NCBI GenBank assembly: GCA_034401795.1
Contig: CM067359.1
Coordinates: 142,420,233 to 142,484,232, forward strand
Length of the DNA stretch: 64,000 nucleotides
Direction: 5' to 3'
DNA from: Chaetoderma sp. LZ-2023a
Lineage: Eukaryota > Mollusca > Caudofoveata > Chaetodermatida > Chaetodermatidae
The notes beneath the pieces were generated by a model. The model was not told the DNA's origin, ran no database searches, and saw nothing but the letters and a program-made list of their open reading frames with translations. The position numbers and the translations under genes are program-made. Of this stretch, positions 46,306 to 55,994 are shown one piece after another. How positions within the stretch are numbered: position 1 is the first letter of the stretch; each line of letters starts with the position of its first letter.

Positions 46306-46545
46306 TTAGCCCTTTAATGTCTAAATCTGGTCAAGAAAATCTAATTATTTGCTTATTAAATGTCCATTTGCATGTCAAGAAGTCTATTTTTGAAAATTTA
46401 CCTCTGAAATGACTGGCGTTGTTACCGAGCCACTCATTGTAGTTGTATATTTTCAAGAATAGTCTTCTCTTGGCATGCAAATGGAAATTCCTCAGGACCA
46501 CTGCTGACACTGGTTTTGGCCGCCTTCATCGTGAAACAGATAACC
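46306..46545 (-). repeat. pal-A copy A13
   Basis: Beta-left (TGGTCAAGAAAATCTAATTA), alpha-right (GGACCACTGCTGACACTGGT). Its alpha end merges with the alpha end of A14. Confidence 0.88.
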
Positions 46546-46774
46546 CTTTAACACTCAAGCTGGCCAAAAAACACCGGCAGTCGTCTTGAGAAATGTCTAT
46601 TTGTACACCAGAAGACTACTTTTTTTAAATTTACAACTGTAATGACTGGCTCGATAACTGAGCCAGTACTTCCACTGGTAAATTAAAAAAAATAATTTCA
46701 TGGACTGCAAATGGACATTTTCTATGAGAAAATTGAGAATTTCTTGAACAAATTTGAGAGTTAAAGGGTTAGTT
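46541..46774 (+). repeat. pal-A copy A14
   Basis: Alpha-left, beta-right (TGAGAAAATTGAGAATTTCT, CAAATTTGAGAGTTAAAGGG). Shares TAACCCTTT with A13 so the pair is back to back. Confidence 0.9.
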
Positions 46775-47290
46775 AATACAGGAGGTAAGAAATCTCGTAC
46801 AAACACAGGAATTATATCATCACTTTAAACATTATAGTATTATTATTGCTAAAACTACATACCTCTTTCTAAGTATCAATTACTACTCTGTTCTATTCGT
46901 ATTATTATTATTATTATGTTAAATTTTTACTCACTTTTTTTATTAATGAGCTTTGAAAAACAACAAACAATAATAAATATTGATACGCATAATGAAATAA
47001 CGGTGTGGCATACAATAGGAAAATACAGAATGAACAAGACTTCATTTTAACTACATGTAGTAGTTGGTATTTTGTTCACAGCAGTATCAATGAGTGTCTA
47101 AGATACTGTTGGATTGTGGGAAGGTAGGTTTCGAGGACATAATATCACCTATGCACGCTTGGAAGAAAAAGTAGAGGCAAAATGGAATATATCGGAAACT
47201 GACGGGCATGTGAGAAAATGTCAGCTGCCAACTCTAGTCGTTGTATTCGGTTGAATACTGTAATGTTAAAACAATCTATATATCTCATCA
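46775..47290. other. Intergenic, nothing recognised
   Basis: Short ATTATT run at about 46903. A 64-codon minus-strand frame at 47145-47339 lacks features. Confidence 0.4.
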
Positions 47291-47540
47291 AATGTCCACT
47301 TGCAGACCAAGACAAGAATATTTTACTATTATCTTGCATTATATTTCTGCAGACTACATTTTCAATGGTGCTTAACTCTGGACATGGTAATATTTTGAAA
47401 GCAATTCAACTGCAAGTGGTTGGTGGCTAAGCCAACACCTTTCAGTGAAATTGTTTTCAAAATATTCAGCAGGTCCAGAGTTATTGCCCCTTGAAATTAT
47501 TGTCTGGTAGCTTGCACCAGTCATACCGTTAAATAGGCTA
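47291..47540. repeat. pal-A scrap followed by pal-C copy C8
   Basis: ATGTCCACTTGCAGACCAAG (pal-A, 47291-47310) precedes CTGCAGACTACATTTTCAAT and the pal-C core GGTAATATTTTGAAAGCAAT / AAATTGTTTTCAAAATATTC around TGGTGGCTAAGCCAACA. The right arm ends in GTCTGGTAGCTTGCACC. Confidence 0.85.
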
Positions 47541-47941
47541 ATTCTGCTAACATTGAATGGCCGAGTTCTGCATTGTAAGCTAACTAGTGGTCATGCAGTT
47601 CATATCTTCTTAAATAGTTCAAATGTTCTTCATTAGGGACAAAAAATTTGCTAAACATTCAGTGTTGCTTAGCGATAACTAGAAAATAACCTCACTGGTC
47701 AGATCTTATTAAACACTTTCCCTTAAATACCAGCTTGATTCATATAACAACGTACAGTAATATTAACTAATTACCTACCTATATAACTATGCGCTAAATT
47801 TTAATTTTAATATTATAATCTTTAAACAACAGATCTGGAGTGTATTAATTAGTTCAATACCGGGATCATAATTTAATAATTAGAATAACCTTTCTTTTCA
47901 GCAAGAGCATTTACAGTGTTCCTAGACGTTACGGTAAACAC
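47541..47941. other. Intergenic, nothing recognised
   Basis: AT-rich, no feature. Confidence 0.4.
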
Positions 47942-47943
47942 TG

Positions 47944-48029
<86 letters not shown>
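47942..48029. repeat. (TA)n microsatellite
   Basis: About 85 bp, with interruptions CATATA and GATATAAA. Confidence 0.95.
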
Positions 48030-48032
<3 letters not shown>

Positions 48033-48089
48033 CAATCATGTAACAAGAAATGTAGCTAACTTAGCTTCTGCTCAATTAAAAACAACTAC

Positions 48090-48465
48090 AGTTAAACCTG
48101 TCTTAGAGACCACCCTATGGGACGGACCACCATTAGCCACTCAAGACACCTAGTCTCTGACAGCAACGCATTTGACATACAACTTGGTTTTTAACCCTTT
48201 GTTGGTCATGCCGGCCAAAACCGCCCTCTGCAGTATTCCAGGGAAATGTTCATTTGCAGGTCAAGAAGGGCATTTTTGAAAACTTACCACAGGAATGACT
48301 GGCTCGATAATCGAGCCAGTCATTCAAGTGGTAAACTTTCAAAAATAGTTCTCTTGGATTGCAAATGGATATTTTCTAAGAGAATATTGAAGTTTCTTGA
48401 CAAAATTTGACCAAGAAAGGGTTAATTTGTGGTCACAATCAACCACCTGTCTTAAAACGTCTGCA
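48090..48465. repeat. pal-F copy split by pal-A
   Basis: Left piece 48090-48190 (AGTTAAACCTGTCTTAGAGA, CCACCCTATGGGACGGACCA). Right piece 48425-48465 (TTTGTGGTCACAATCAACCA, CCTGTCTTAAAACG). pal-A copy A16 lies between them. Confidence 0.65.
48191..48425 (+). repeat. pal-A copy A16, inserted in pal-F
   Basis: Alpha-left (CATGCCGGCCAAAACCGCCC), perfect centre GGCTCGATAATCGAGCC, beta-right (CTAAGAGAATATTGAAGTTT). Ends TTAACCCTTTG and GAAAGGGTTAAT. Confidence 0.9.
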
Positions 48466-48533
48466 TGCTGACAATCTGCATATGACATTTTAAATCAGGA
48501 TTAATTCCTGATATTCCGACCAAATTTACCGCC

Positions 48534-48675
48534 TTGAAAATAATTTGACTGAAAGTTATTGGTGGCTAAGTCACCGACAACTTTCAGTCAAATTGCTAAG
48601 ATTTTCAGCATGTCCAGAGTTATTGCCCATTGAAATTATTGTCTGGTGGCTTGCAGCAGTCGGAGAGCTAAGGGA
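48534..48675. repeat. pal-C copy C9
   Basis: GAAAATAATTTGACTGAAAG, TTATTGGTGGCTAAGTCACC, AACTTTCAGTCAAATTGCTA, GCATGTCCAGAGTTATTGCC, then CTGGTGGCTTGCAGCAGTC. Confidence 0.88.
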
Positions 48676-48699
48676 ACATTACCTATTGTTCACAAGGAG

Positions 48700-49200
48700 T
48701 CCAATATATGTGCTGGTGATCGTGGTGCTGGTTGTCGCGATGCTGATGCTGGTTGTCGTGGTGATGGCTGTCATGGTGCTGGTTGTCGTAGTGGTGGTCA
48801 TCATGGTGCTGGTTGACGTGGTTCTGCTGGAGGTCATGGTGCTGGTTTTTGTGGCGATGGTCGTCATGGTGCTGATTGTTGTGATGTTGGTGGTCGTGGT
48901 GCTGGTTGCTATGATGCTGGTTACCATTGGTGCTGGTTGTCGTGGTGATGGCTACCATCGTTCTGAGTGTTGTGGTACTGGTTGTCATGATGCTGGTTGT
49001 CACGGTGCTGGAGGTTGTGGTGCTGGCTGTCATGATGCTGGTTACCATTGTGTTGGTTGTCGTAGTGATAGAGGTCGTGGTGCTGGTTGTCATGATGCTG
49101 GTTACCATGGTGCTGGTTGTCGTGGTGCTGGTTGTCATGATGCTGGTTGCTGTCGTCCTGGTGCTGGTTGCCGTGGTGCTGGTGCTCATAGACAGGTATA
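48700..49200. repeat. 15-bp minisatellite (CTGGTTGTCGTGGTG)n
   Basis: About 33 units of CTGGTTGTCRTGRTG. The 15-bp period keeps frames open: GAGCHDAGC and VVVLVV on plus, HHDNQ and TTTSTM on minus (up to 218 codons). Base use is sharply strand-biased (G/T on plus). I do not accept any of these frames as a gene. Confidence 0.95.
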
Positions 49201-49370
49201 ACTGTAATGAAAACACGATCACAGCCATTCATGAAAAACAAACCAACAACAATTTGTAGTATAAATGTATACATAGTCTGAGAGCACATGCAATATAAGA
49301 AAACTAGACATCTACTATCTTATATAATAATAATAATTATATCACTAGTTTCTATGACAACATGTTTATC

Positions 49371-49556
49371 CAGTCCTTTAATGGTCAAAGCTTGCCATAA
49401 GAGAAGAGATATCTCATAAACTGTGTTAAACTGCAGGTATAACGAATATTTTTTCCAAGTGAATCATTCCAGTGATAAGTTTAGTAAAATATTCCTAGTC
49501 TGCAAATGGGCCATTTTCAGCCGTCTGCTGGTTTGACCGTGAGCGTTATCCATCAC
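49371..49556. repeat. pal-A copy A17, degraded
   Basis: TCCTTTAATGGTCAAAGC start; ATCATTCCAGTGATAA core half; right part CTAGTCTGCAAATGGGCC and TGACCGTGAGCG. Confidence 0.55.
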
Positions 49557-49867
49557 GACTCAGAGCAAATCAAGGGAGGTAAATCATCATTCTAGATAAT
49601 GCAATAGGATGGAGAATGGTTTTGAAAAAAACCCACGAACATAACTGACTCATTTATCGAGCTGGCATTGATCAATCTGGTTATACCGGTGCTAAGTGCT
49701 AAAAGCATTCTTTTTTCCGGCTCTAAATAAACATTTTCTGTGGCAGTCACACAGGACTAATAACCAGATTAGGTACTCTACACCTGAGCCATACATGTAA
49801 CCTAACATGTTTTCAATACAAAATAAAATATACTGTTCTAGAACTGCTAATATTTAGTCTTCAAATA
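49557..49867. other. Gene-flanking DNA, nothing recognised
   Basis: May belong to the 3' region of the Ski-like gene (minus strand). A CGAGCTGGCATTGATC patch faintly echoes pal-A. Confidence 0.35.
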
Positions 49868-49955
49868 AGGCTGTGTTCTCACTAGAGAGTTAATCAGGAA
49901 TAATACTGAAGTATGGCGCTATTCGTGATTAATTCTCTAGCAAGAACACGGCCTG
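49868..49955. repeat. Single foldback sequence
   Basis: AGGCTGTGTTCTCACTAGAG then AGTTAATCAGGAATA pairs with TATTCGTGATTAATTCTCTA, GCAAGAACACGGCCT. No other copy seen in the window. Confidence 0.7.
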
Positions 49956-49978
49956 AGAGCTAACAATTAATGGAAGGA

Positions 49979-50110
49979 TTTCATCAAGACAATTAAAATA
50001 TTTCCTTGTTGATCGTCAAGACAATTAAAATATTTCCTTGTTGATCGTCAAGACAATTAAAATATTTCCTTGTTGATCGTCAAGACAATTAAAATATTTC
50101 CTTGTTGAAT
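49979..50110. repeat. 32-bp tandem repeat, four units
   Basis: GTCAAGACAATTAAAATATT + TCCTTGTTGATC. The three inner units are identical. It lies about 350 bp past the stop codon of the Ski-like gene, so it may be in its 3' untranslated region. Confidence 0.95.
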
Positions 50111-50248
50111 GTCCATTTGCTGGCCAAGAGATGACTATTTTTCAGCCAGGCATTCTAGTGGTAAATTACAAATTAGTCTCTTCAGCTGCAAAGGGGCATT
50201 CCACCTGCAGAAGCCAGTTTTGGCCAGCTTCAGCGTCAAAGGGCTATA
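50106..50248. repeat. pal-A copy A18, core deleted
   Basis: GAATGTCCATTTGCTGGCCA, TATTTTTCAGCCAGGCATTC, alpha-right CACCTGCAGAAGCCAGTTTT, GGCCAGCTTCAGCGTCAAAG. Its first bases coincide with the last 32-bp unit. Confidence 0.78.
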
Positions 50249-50452
50249 GCATAAATTGTTATTCGGCCACCTGTCAATCCAGAAACACTGCCAGCTGACC
50301 AAATTTACCCCCTTGGTGGTATCTAGCAATGTAGGGTTACCTCCCTTGCTCACAGGTTACTGCAATTGACCGAGAATAATCGCTACACGTATATGAAACT
50401 AAAATGGCCACGAGTGAAGAAAATCTACTAACAAATTCTGACATAAAAGGAT
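50249..50452 (-). other. Probable 3' untranslated sequence of the Ski-like gene
   Basis: Directly follows the stop codon at 50453-50455 on the minus strand. No AATAAA in the sense direction is obvious in this stretch, so the transcript end cannot be placed. Confidence 0.4.
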
Positions 50453-50908
50453 TCACAGAATCTCACTCTTAACTGGACTAAACGGTAATGAATTAGACGG
50501 GGATTTTAGATGATGATGATGATGGTGATGATGATGATGATGATGTCGATGGGGAGGAGAATGTTCTGGAGGAGACGAGGAGTTACTTCCCCTTGGTGAG
50601 TATGAATTTTGTTGTTGTTGTTGTTTCGAATGATGCTGATGATGCGGCGGTGACGGCCTTTCTTTCCCTCCAGGTGATAACAGCAAACCAGCCTCATCCT
50701 TTCCCACCTTGCCGTTTGCGATATGTAATAGTTCATTTGGTGGTGTCTTAGCAACCATTGCGGCCGCCATAGAGTTTAGAGTGATACCGTGCCGACAGAG
50801 TTCATCCCGTAACCACTGGTTCTCGCCGCGTAATTGCTCACAGATTTTGTCCATGTGTTTAAGACGCATATGAAGTTCATGATTCTCAGATGATAGCCCA
50901 TTGGTTGA
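50453..50908 (-). CDS. ski: Ski/Sno-like protein, last coding exon
   Basis: The acceptor is TTTTTGCAG just right of 50908. The exon opens in phase 0 and ends at a stop after SPVKSEIL, giving 151 codons. Residues 1-45 form a heptad-rich helix (ENHELHMRLKHMDKICEQL, then RGENQWLRDELCRHGITL), extending the coiled coil of the two previous exons. The remainder is low complexity: KTPPNELL, a SPGGKERPSPP stretch, five Gln, a Ser-rich part, then about twelve His encoded by a CAT/CAC run (50509-50545). VKSE near the end fits a SUMO acceptor consensus. I recall no close vertebrate Ski equivalent of this helix and tail, so it may be lineage-specific. The His and Gln runs are likely length-variable. Confidence 0.82.
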   Translation of the reverse strand, partial: STNGLSSENHELHMRLKHMDKICEQLRGENQWLRDELCRHGITLNSMAAAMVAKTPPNELLHIANGKVGKDEAGLLLSPGGKERPSPPHHQHHSKQQQQQNSYSPRGSNSSSPPEHSPPHRHHHHHHHHHHHHLKSPSNSLPFSPVKSEIL

Positions 50909-51074
50909 CTGCAAAAAGGAAAAAAAACATGATTTTATTTAATGTGAAAAAACCCAATAAACCCACAAAGAATCTGAAATGCTAACGAACAACGGCGACA
51001 AGACATATGCGGATGAGAGGCGACTAGGTGATGCGTGTGCCTCACTATCTGTGATGCGGCCGAGACAACAATTA

Positions 51075-51278
51075 ACCATTATCATACTGATACCAATATT
51101 CTATCTTTTACTGTGTCAATAGCAAAGAAACTGGTATTCATTTTTCAACAATTTTGGTGGACGATGTTGCTGTCTACGACAGCACCATCTTCCCCCAAAT
51201 TTGTTGAAAAATGAACACCAGTTCATCTATTAATTTAATTTGAAAATTAAAATTTTTTACATCAGATTGGTAAAGATG
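51075..51278. repeat. pal-D copy D4
   Basis: TTAACCATTATCATACTGAT start, CTATCTTTTACTGTGTCAAT, CAACAATTTTGGTGGACGAT, centre GCTGTCTACGACAGC, CCCAAATTTGTTGAAAAATG, GAACACCAGTTCATC. The best preserved of the four. Confidence 0.9.
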
Positions 51279-51628
51279 AAATCTCGGGAGAGTTTTCATG
51301 GTAAATGTGCAGTCCTCAGCTACGCCTACGTCACATCTGCACTTGCTATTGTATTATTACATAATTGTATTGATTTTTCTGGAGAAAGATAATACGCTTA
51401 AATGGAAGAATGAAGAGATATGGACTCATGAATACGAGAACAACAAGAGCTTTCACTCGGGCTTGCTGCCAAATCACACAAACATAACATCAACCACATA
51501 TTAAAGCCAACGAAGCTAGTTACAGAAAGACCTAAAATATAAGCATGGCTTACTGAATATTTCCAAATAAAGACCAAAAATGACTTTCAGTCAAATTCAA
51601 TAAACTACAATGTATAATCAGGAGAAAT
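51279..51628. other. Intronic, nothing recognised
   Basis: Only a TTTCAGTCAAATTCAATAAA scrap (about 51583) like a pal-C arm. Confidence 0.4.
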
Positions 51629-51800
51629 TTGAACATTTTATGGTCAATCCGGCCAAAATTGGCCTCTGGACAGTGGTCTTGGGGACATGTCCCTTTGCAG
51701 ACCGAGACTATTTTAAACTATTTTCCCGTGCAATCTGCATCTTGATAAACAAAGCCAGACACTGCAGTAGCAAATTTTAACATTCTATTGTTCTACAAAT
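51629..51800. repeat. pal-A copy A19, degraded
   Basis: ATGGTCAATCCGGCCAAAAT, CAGTGGTCTTGGGGACATGT, CCCTTTGCAGACCGAG (alpha arm); the remainder is poorly alignable. Confidence 0.6.
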
Positions 51801-51844
51801 GGACGTTTTCTATGACCAAATTTCAGCATTACCCTCTCCCTACT

Positions 51845-52031
51845 GAATTTCTGCAGACTACATTTTCCATGGGGTTTAACTCTGAATATGCTGAATATTT
51901 TGAAACTAATTTAACTGACAGTTGTTGGTGGCTAAGCCACCAGCATCTTTCAGTCAAATTGGTTTCAAATATTCAGCTAGTCTGGAGTTATTTCATGATG
52001 AAATTATTGTCCGGTGGCTTGGAGCTCAGTT
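51845..52031. repeat. pal-C copy C10
   Basis: CTGCAGACTACATTTTCCAT, ATGCTGAATATTTTGAAACT, GTTGTTGGTGGCTAAGCCAC, TTGGTTTCAAATATTCAGCT, ATTATTGTCCGGTGGCTTGG. It has AAACTAAT in the core, a pal-B-like variant. Abuts A20. Confidence 0.9.
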
Positions 52032-52259
52032 ACCCCTCACATCAGCCAAAAACGGCTTCGCCAGTGGTCTTGAAAAAATGTCCACTTGCAGACCAAGAGA
52101 AGACTATTTTTGAAAATTTATCACTGGAATGACTGGCTGATAACCGAGCCAGTTATTTCAGTGATAAATTTTAAAAGATAGTCTTCTCTTGCTCTGCAAA
52201 TGTAAGTTTTCTGAGAAAATTTAAATTGTTTCTAACAAATTTGATGGCTAAAGGGCTAA
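52030..52259 (+). repeat. pal-A copy A20
   Basis: Alpha-left (ACATCAGCCAAAAACGGCTT), centre CTGGCTGATAACCGAGCCAG, beta-right (TTTCTAACAAATTTGATGGC). Ends near ACCCCTCACAT and GCTAAAGGGCTAAT. Confidence 0.88.
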
Positions 52260-52383
52260 TTAAAATGTCCAAACATATTCTACTGTTTGGATTAATATGT
52301 GGCTAGGAAGGTATACTTCAATATCTGGGGCTGTTTGGTGTAATGTGTGGTACAGTTTGGTCAAATATGTGGTAGTTTGATTT

Positions 52384-52490
52384 AATAGGCCAGTCCTTCC
52401 AGTGGTAAAAATTCAAAAATAGTCTTCTCTAGGTCTGCAAATGGACATTGCTCAAGACCACTACGAAGTCCGGTTTGTCTGACATCTTTA
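52384..52490. repeat. pal-A copy A21, right half only
   Basis: AGGCCAGTCCTTCCAGTGGT, CTGCAAATGGACATTGCTCA, then the alpha arm to CTTTAACAC, which is shared with A22. Confidence 0.78.
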
Positions 52491-52661
52491 ACACTCAAGA
52501 CGGTCAAAAGCGGGTTCTGCAGTGATATTGACTGTCCGTTATCGAGCCAGTCAATCCTATGATTAATTTTCAAAAACAGTCTTCTTGGTCCTAAAATAAA
52601 CATTTCTCAAGACCACTGCCAAAGCCATTTTTAGCCCACTTGAGTGTCAAAGGGTTAATAA
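52487..52661. repeat. pal-A copy A22 (alpha/alpha), left core deleted
   Basis: Alpha arms on both sides (CTCAAGACGGTCAAAAGCGG left; GCCATTTTTAGCCCACTTGA right) around CCGTTATCGAGCCAGTCAAT. Confidence 0.8.
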
Positions 52662-52885
52662 ATACTCAGGATTAGTTGACAAGAATCTGAGCATTCGCTT
52701 ATTAAATCTTCATTTCCAGGAAAAGAACTTTTTTTGAAAATTTACCACTGGAATGACTGACTTGAAAACCGACCTAGTCATTCCAGCGATAAATATTCAA
52801 AAATAATCTCTTCGTCAACAAATTGACATTTTCGATGAAAAAAAATGGAAATTTTCCTGAAGAAATTTGAGGTTTAAATGGTTTG
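52662..52885. repeat. pal-A copy A23 (beta/beta)
   Basis: Beta-left (ACAAGAATCTGAGCATTCGC), centre GACTTGAAAACCGACCTAGTC, beta-right (GAAATTTTCCTGAAGAAATT). Third in a row after A21 and A22. Confidence 0.82.
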
Positions 52886-52997
52886 TTTAATGGTTATGAA
52901 GGCACATTCTTTAGCGGAGTAGTGGTAGTTGATATTACAGAGAATTCATTTGTTGACCAACCAATACAAGTGGTGGGTGGGGTGGAGGATAGCATGC

Positions 52998-53243
52998 TTA
53001 ACCATTTAACCCTTGAATTTGTTAAAGAAAAAAAATATCCAATTTTCGCATAGAAAGTGTCCATTTGCAGACCCAGAGAATAGCATTTTTTTTTAATTTA
53101 TCCCTAGAATGACTGGCTCGGTTATCGACCCAGTCATTCTAGTGGTAAATTTTCAAAAATAGTCTTCTCTCGGTCTGCAAATGGACATTTCTCAAGGCCA
53201 CTGCTGAAGCCGTTTTGGCTGATATGTGGGTTAACGGGTTAAT
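52998..53243 (-). repeat. pal-A copy A24
   Basis: Beta-left (TTGAATTTGTTAAAGAAAAA), centre GGCTCGGTTATCGACCCAGTC, alpha-right. Doubled end TTAACCATTTAACCC. Confidence 0.88.
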
Positions 53244-53463
53244 GGTCGAATTTGGTAAAAAAAAATATCCACCTATTGAATGCCCATTTACAGGTCAAGA
53301 GAGTACAATTTTTGAAACTTTATCATTGGAATGACTGGCTTGGTTATCGAGCCAGTCATTCCAGTGGTAAATTGCCAAAAATTGTATTCTCTTGGCCTGT
53401 AAATGGACATTTCACCAGACCATAAGATGTCGGTTTTGTCCAGCTTGACCATTAAAGAGTTAA
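53240..53463 (-). repeat. pal-A copy A25
   Basis: Beta-left (GGTCGAATTTGGTAAAAAAA), centre GGCTTGGTTATCGAGCC, alpha-right (GTCCAGCTTGACCATTAAAG). Direct tandem with A24, same orientation. Confidence 0.88.
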
Positions 53464-53940
53464 TATTGTGACGCAAATCAGTATTTCTTGTTTCAATTAG
53501 TTGCTTGGCGATACAAGTCAATTTGTCCTCGTCGCTACGGCAGAGCATCTTACCAGACATGTTACATATACATCTAGCTCCGCGCATGCAGCCACGCGCA
53601 TAATGCATCGTACGCATAACTACATGTGTATGATATGAATACAAAAACTATATTGTTCGATAAAGCTAAAAGAGCCAAAGCCATCTAATTTCAGCTCAAA
53701 TACGATTCGGATGGAAATTATACATTTCAAGTCATTCGGTCTGACGTAAAGGCAGACCTGCGTCAGTCGCGGCCATGCGGTCTAGTTAAGCTAGTCTGAC
53801 CTTTCTTGTGAGGACAGAAATCAATAGTATGATCAATAAAGTGGCTTTTTACCAAGAAGCGTAAGATCTTCTTAGTATTGTAACATGTACCCGTCATCGC
53901 CCACTTCATACAGCAATCAACTCTGTAATACTGCCGCATC
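53464..53940. other. Intronic, nothing recognised
   Basis: A CATGCAGCCACGCGCATAAT patch; no gene or repeat recognised. Confidence 0.4.
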
Positions 53941-54180
53941 TTAACCAGGTACCACTTAAATTTGCTCAAGAAATTTTTTTCATTCAAAATGTCCATTTTC
54001 AGACCAAGAGAATACTATTTTTGAAAAATTTACCACTGGAATGACTGGCTCGATCGAGCCAGTCTTCCAGTTGTAAATTTTCAAAAATAGTATTCTCTTA
54101 GTCTGAAAATGAACATTTACATGTATCAAGACCACTGCAGAAGCAATTTATGGCCGAGTTGAGGTTTAAACGATTAACCC
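53941..54180 (-). repeat. pal-A copy A26
   Basis: Beta-left (AAATTTGCTCAAGAAATTTT), shortened centre GGCTCGATCGAGCC, a perfect 14-bp palindrome, alpha-right. Shares its end with A27. Confidence 0.9.
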
Positions 54181-54416
54181 TTTAATAACACTCAAGCCGG
54201 CACACAACGCCTTCTGTAGTGGTCCAGAGAATTGTCAATTTGCCGACCAAGAAGACTATTTTGATAAGTTATCAATGGAATGACTGGCTCCGTGGCGCGA
54301 TACCCGAGCCAGTCATTCCAGTGGTAAATTTTCTAAAATAGTCTTCTCTTGGCCTGGAAATGAAGATTTAATAAGCAAGTGTTCAGATTTTTCTTGATTA
54401 CCGTCTTCGCCGCTGT
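54175..54416 (+). repeat. pal-A copy A27
   Basis: Alpha-left (CAAGCCGGCACACAACGCCT), centre GGCTCCGTGGCGCGATACCCGAGCC (25 bp, lengthened), beta-right (AATAAGCAAGTGTTCAGATT). Confidence 0.85.
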
Positions 54417-54615
54417 GAGCCACCATACAATAATTTCAATGGGCAAAAATCCTTGACCAGCTGAATATTTTGAAAACAATTTGACTAAAAGTTGTTGGTG
54501 GCTTAGTTTTTGCCAGCAACAACTTTCAGTCAAATTGTTTTCGAAATATTTATCAGATCCAGAGATATAATCCTTGGAATGTCTGCAAAAATTCTGCAGT
54601 TAGACGGTTAATCCA
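54417..54615. repeat. pal-C copy C11
   Basis: GAGCCACCATACAATAATTT (outer arm), CAGCTGAATATTTTGAAAAC, GTTGTTGGTGGCTTAGTTTT, AACAACTTTCAGTCAAATTG, then GCAGTTAGACGGTTAAT end. Confidence 0.87.
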
Positions 54616-54623
54616 GAGCATTT

Positions 54624-54860
54624 AATTAACTCTGGGAAACGCAAGCGGGCCAAAAATGGCTTTGGCAGCAGTCTTGAGAAATATTTATTTTCAGATTAAG
54701 AAAACTTATTTTTGCAAATTAATCATTGAAGCGATTGACTCGATAACAGGCCCAGACAACGCAGTGGTAAATTTTCAAAAGTAATATTCTCTTGACCTGT
54801 AAATGGACATTTTCTCTGAGAAAATTGAAATGTTCTAATTTTGCATATTAAAAAGTTAGC
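54624..54860 (+). repeat. pal-A copy A28
   Basis: Alpha-left (AAGCGGGCCAAAAATGGCTT), degraded centre (GACTCGATAACAGGCCCAGAC), beta-right (TCTGAGAAAATTGAAATGTT). Confidence 0.8.
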
Positions 54861-54988
54861 CAGTACTAGTATAATAGTGAAGATTGGAGTCTAGCGACTA
54901 ACCCAGTTTTTCATATATGAAGATTGTCTTCAATGCACAGTCATATATTCGATAAGACCATTTGGACAGGTAATGATGTCCAGATAAA

Positions 54989-55216
54989 TATTGACCATTT
55001 AATGACCATGCTGGCCAAAACCGGACACTAAACTCATCTTGAGCAATGTCCTTTTGCAGGCCAGGACAAACATTTAAAAAATAAATTTACCTCTAGAATG
55101 GCTAACTCATTAATCGATCTGTACTTTCTACTGGTAAAATTGTCAAAAATAGTTTTTGGTCAATAAGTACAAAAATCAAAAAATTTCTTGATCAATCAAG
55201 TATTAAAGGGTTAAAG
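54989..55216 (+). repeat. pal-A copy A29
   Basis: Alpha-left (CATGCTGGCCAAAACCGGAC), centre GCTAACTCATTAATCGATCTG, beta-right (CAAAAAATTTCTTGATCAAT) ending TATTAAAGGGTTAAAG. Confidence 0.82.
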
Positions 55217-55333
55217 AGCAATAGAGTCAACCAGTTATAAATCTTACTGGAGGCTAAAATTAAATTTAAGTCTGTGACATGGCCTCCGCCGATATTTCCT
55301 TCTGAATTCTCAAACTCTATTTCAGAAGAAAAA

Positions 55334-55434
55334 GAAATGTTCGGCATATTTTGAAAAAGAACTTTACTGAAAATTGTTGTCGCTATCTTAAGCATAAATG
55401 ACATCCAGTTAAATTGTTTTCAAAATTATCATTA
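55334..55434. repeat. pal-C half-degraded copy C12
   Basis: TTCGGCATATTTTGAAAAAG, AACTTTACTGAAAATTGTTG, then CCAGTTAAATTGTTTTCAAA. Confidence 0.65.
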
Positions 55435-55494
55435 AGATTTTATTTAAATATCAAACAATAAGTAAAACTAAATATAACATGGTCTATAAGTATG

Positions 55495-55707
55495 AATATA
55501 TACCTCCCTAAAGAGACCACCTTATGGAGCGTAAAGAATGAGTCAATATAGACAGGTGGTCTCATAACACAGGTCAGCCGCTATATGATGCAAGCATTAT
55601 GGAGCCAAGAGAGTGGTTCTTTAAGGCAGGTGGTCGTAAGACCACCTGTCTTAAAAAATCACTGACTCTTGGCTCCAGAAGGCAGATGGTCTCATAACCA
55701 TACAGGC
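55495..55707. repeat. pal-F copy, most complete
   Basis: TATACCTCCCTAAAGAGACC at left and CAGATGGTCTCATAACCATA at right. The interior has AGACAGGTGGTCTCATAACA and a perfect GGCAGGTGGTCGTAAGACCA, CCTGTCTTAA palindrome, flanked by GGAGCCAAGAG / CTCTTGGCTCC. Confidence 0.78.
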
Positions 55708-55994
55708 TTCTTTCCGCTCTTTAGAAATGATGATAAGATCATACTATAAGCGCACTCCAGGCATGATGGGCAGCATTGAAATATGATAAAAAGTTTACTC
55801 AGTATGACAGTCTCTTCAAAGCAAACACAGACAGTATAATGTTCAGGTACTGCCTGTCCGTGTAGCATACACCTCCCTCCCTCCCACCCACCTTCACCTC
55901 CACCCACACCCATACACTTCAGGACATAGCAGCACTTGCTGTAATAAATCAACAATACCTTTACACGGTTATAATTTATTATGACCACTGGTTT
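55708..55994. other. Intronic, C-rich patch
   Basis: CACCTCCCTCCCTCCCACCC at about 55869-55890; otherwise nothing. Confidence 0.45.

Noticed and set aside
48545-49289. A 218-codon frame and four others up to 181 codons
   Set aside because: Generated by a 15-bp G/T-biased minisatellite; five frames are open together and the starts lie in pal-C.
50506-50754. Second minus-strand frame with poly-Ile
   Set aside because: Shadow of the His-codon run in the last Ski-like exon, in another frame.
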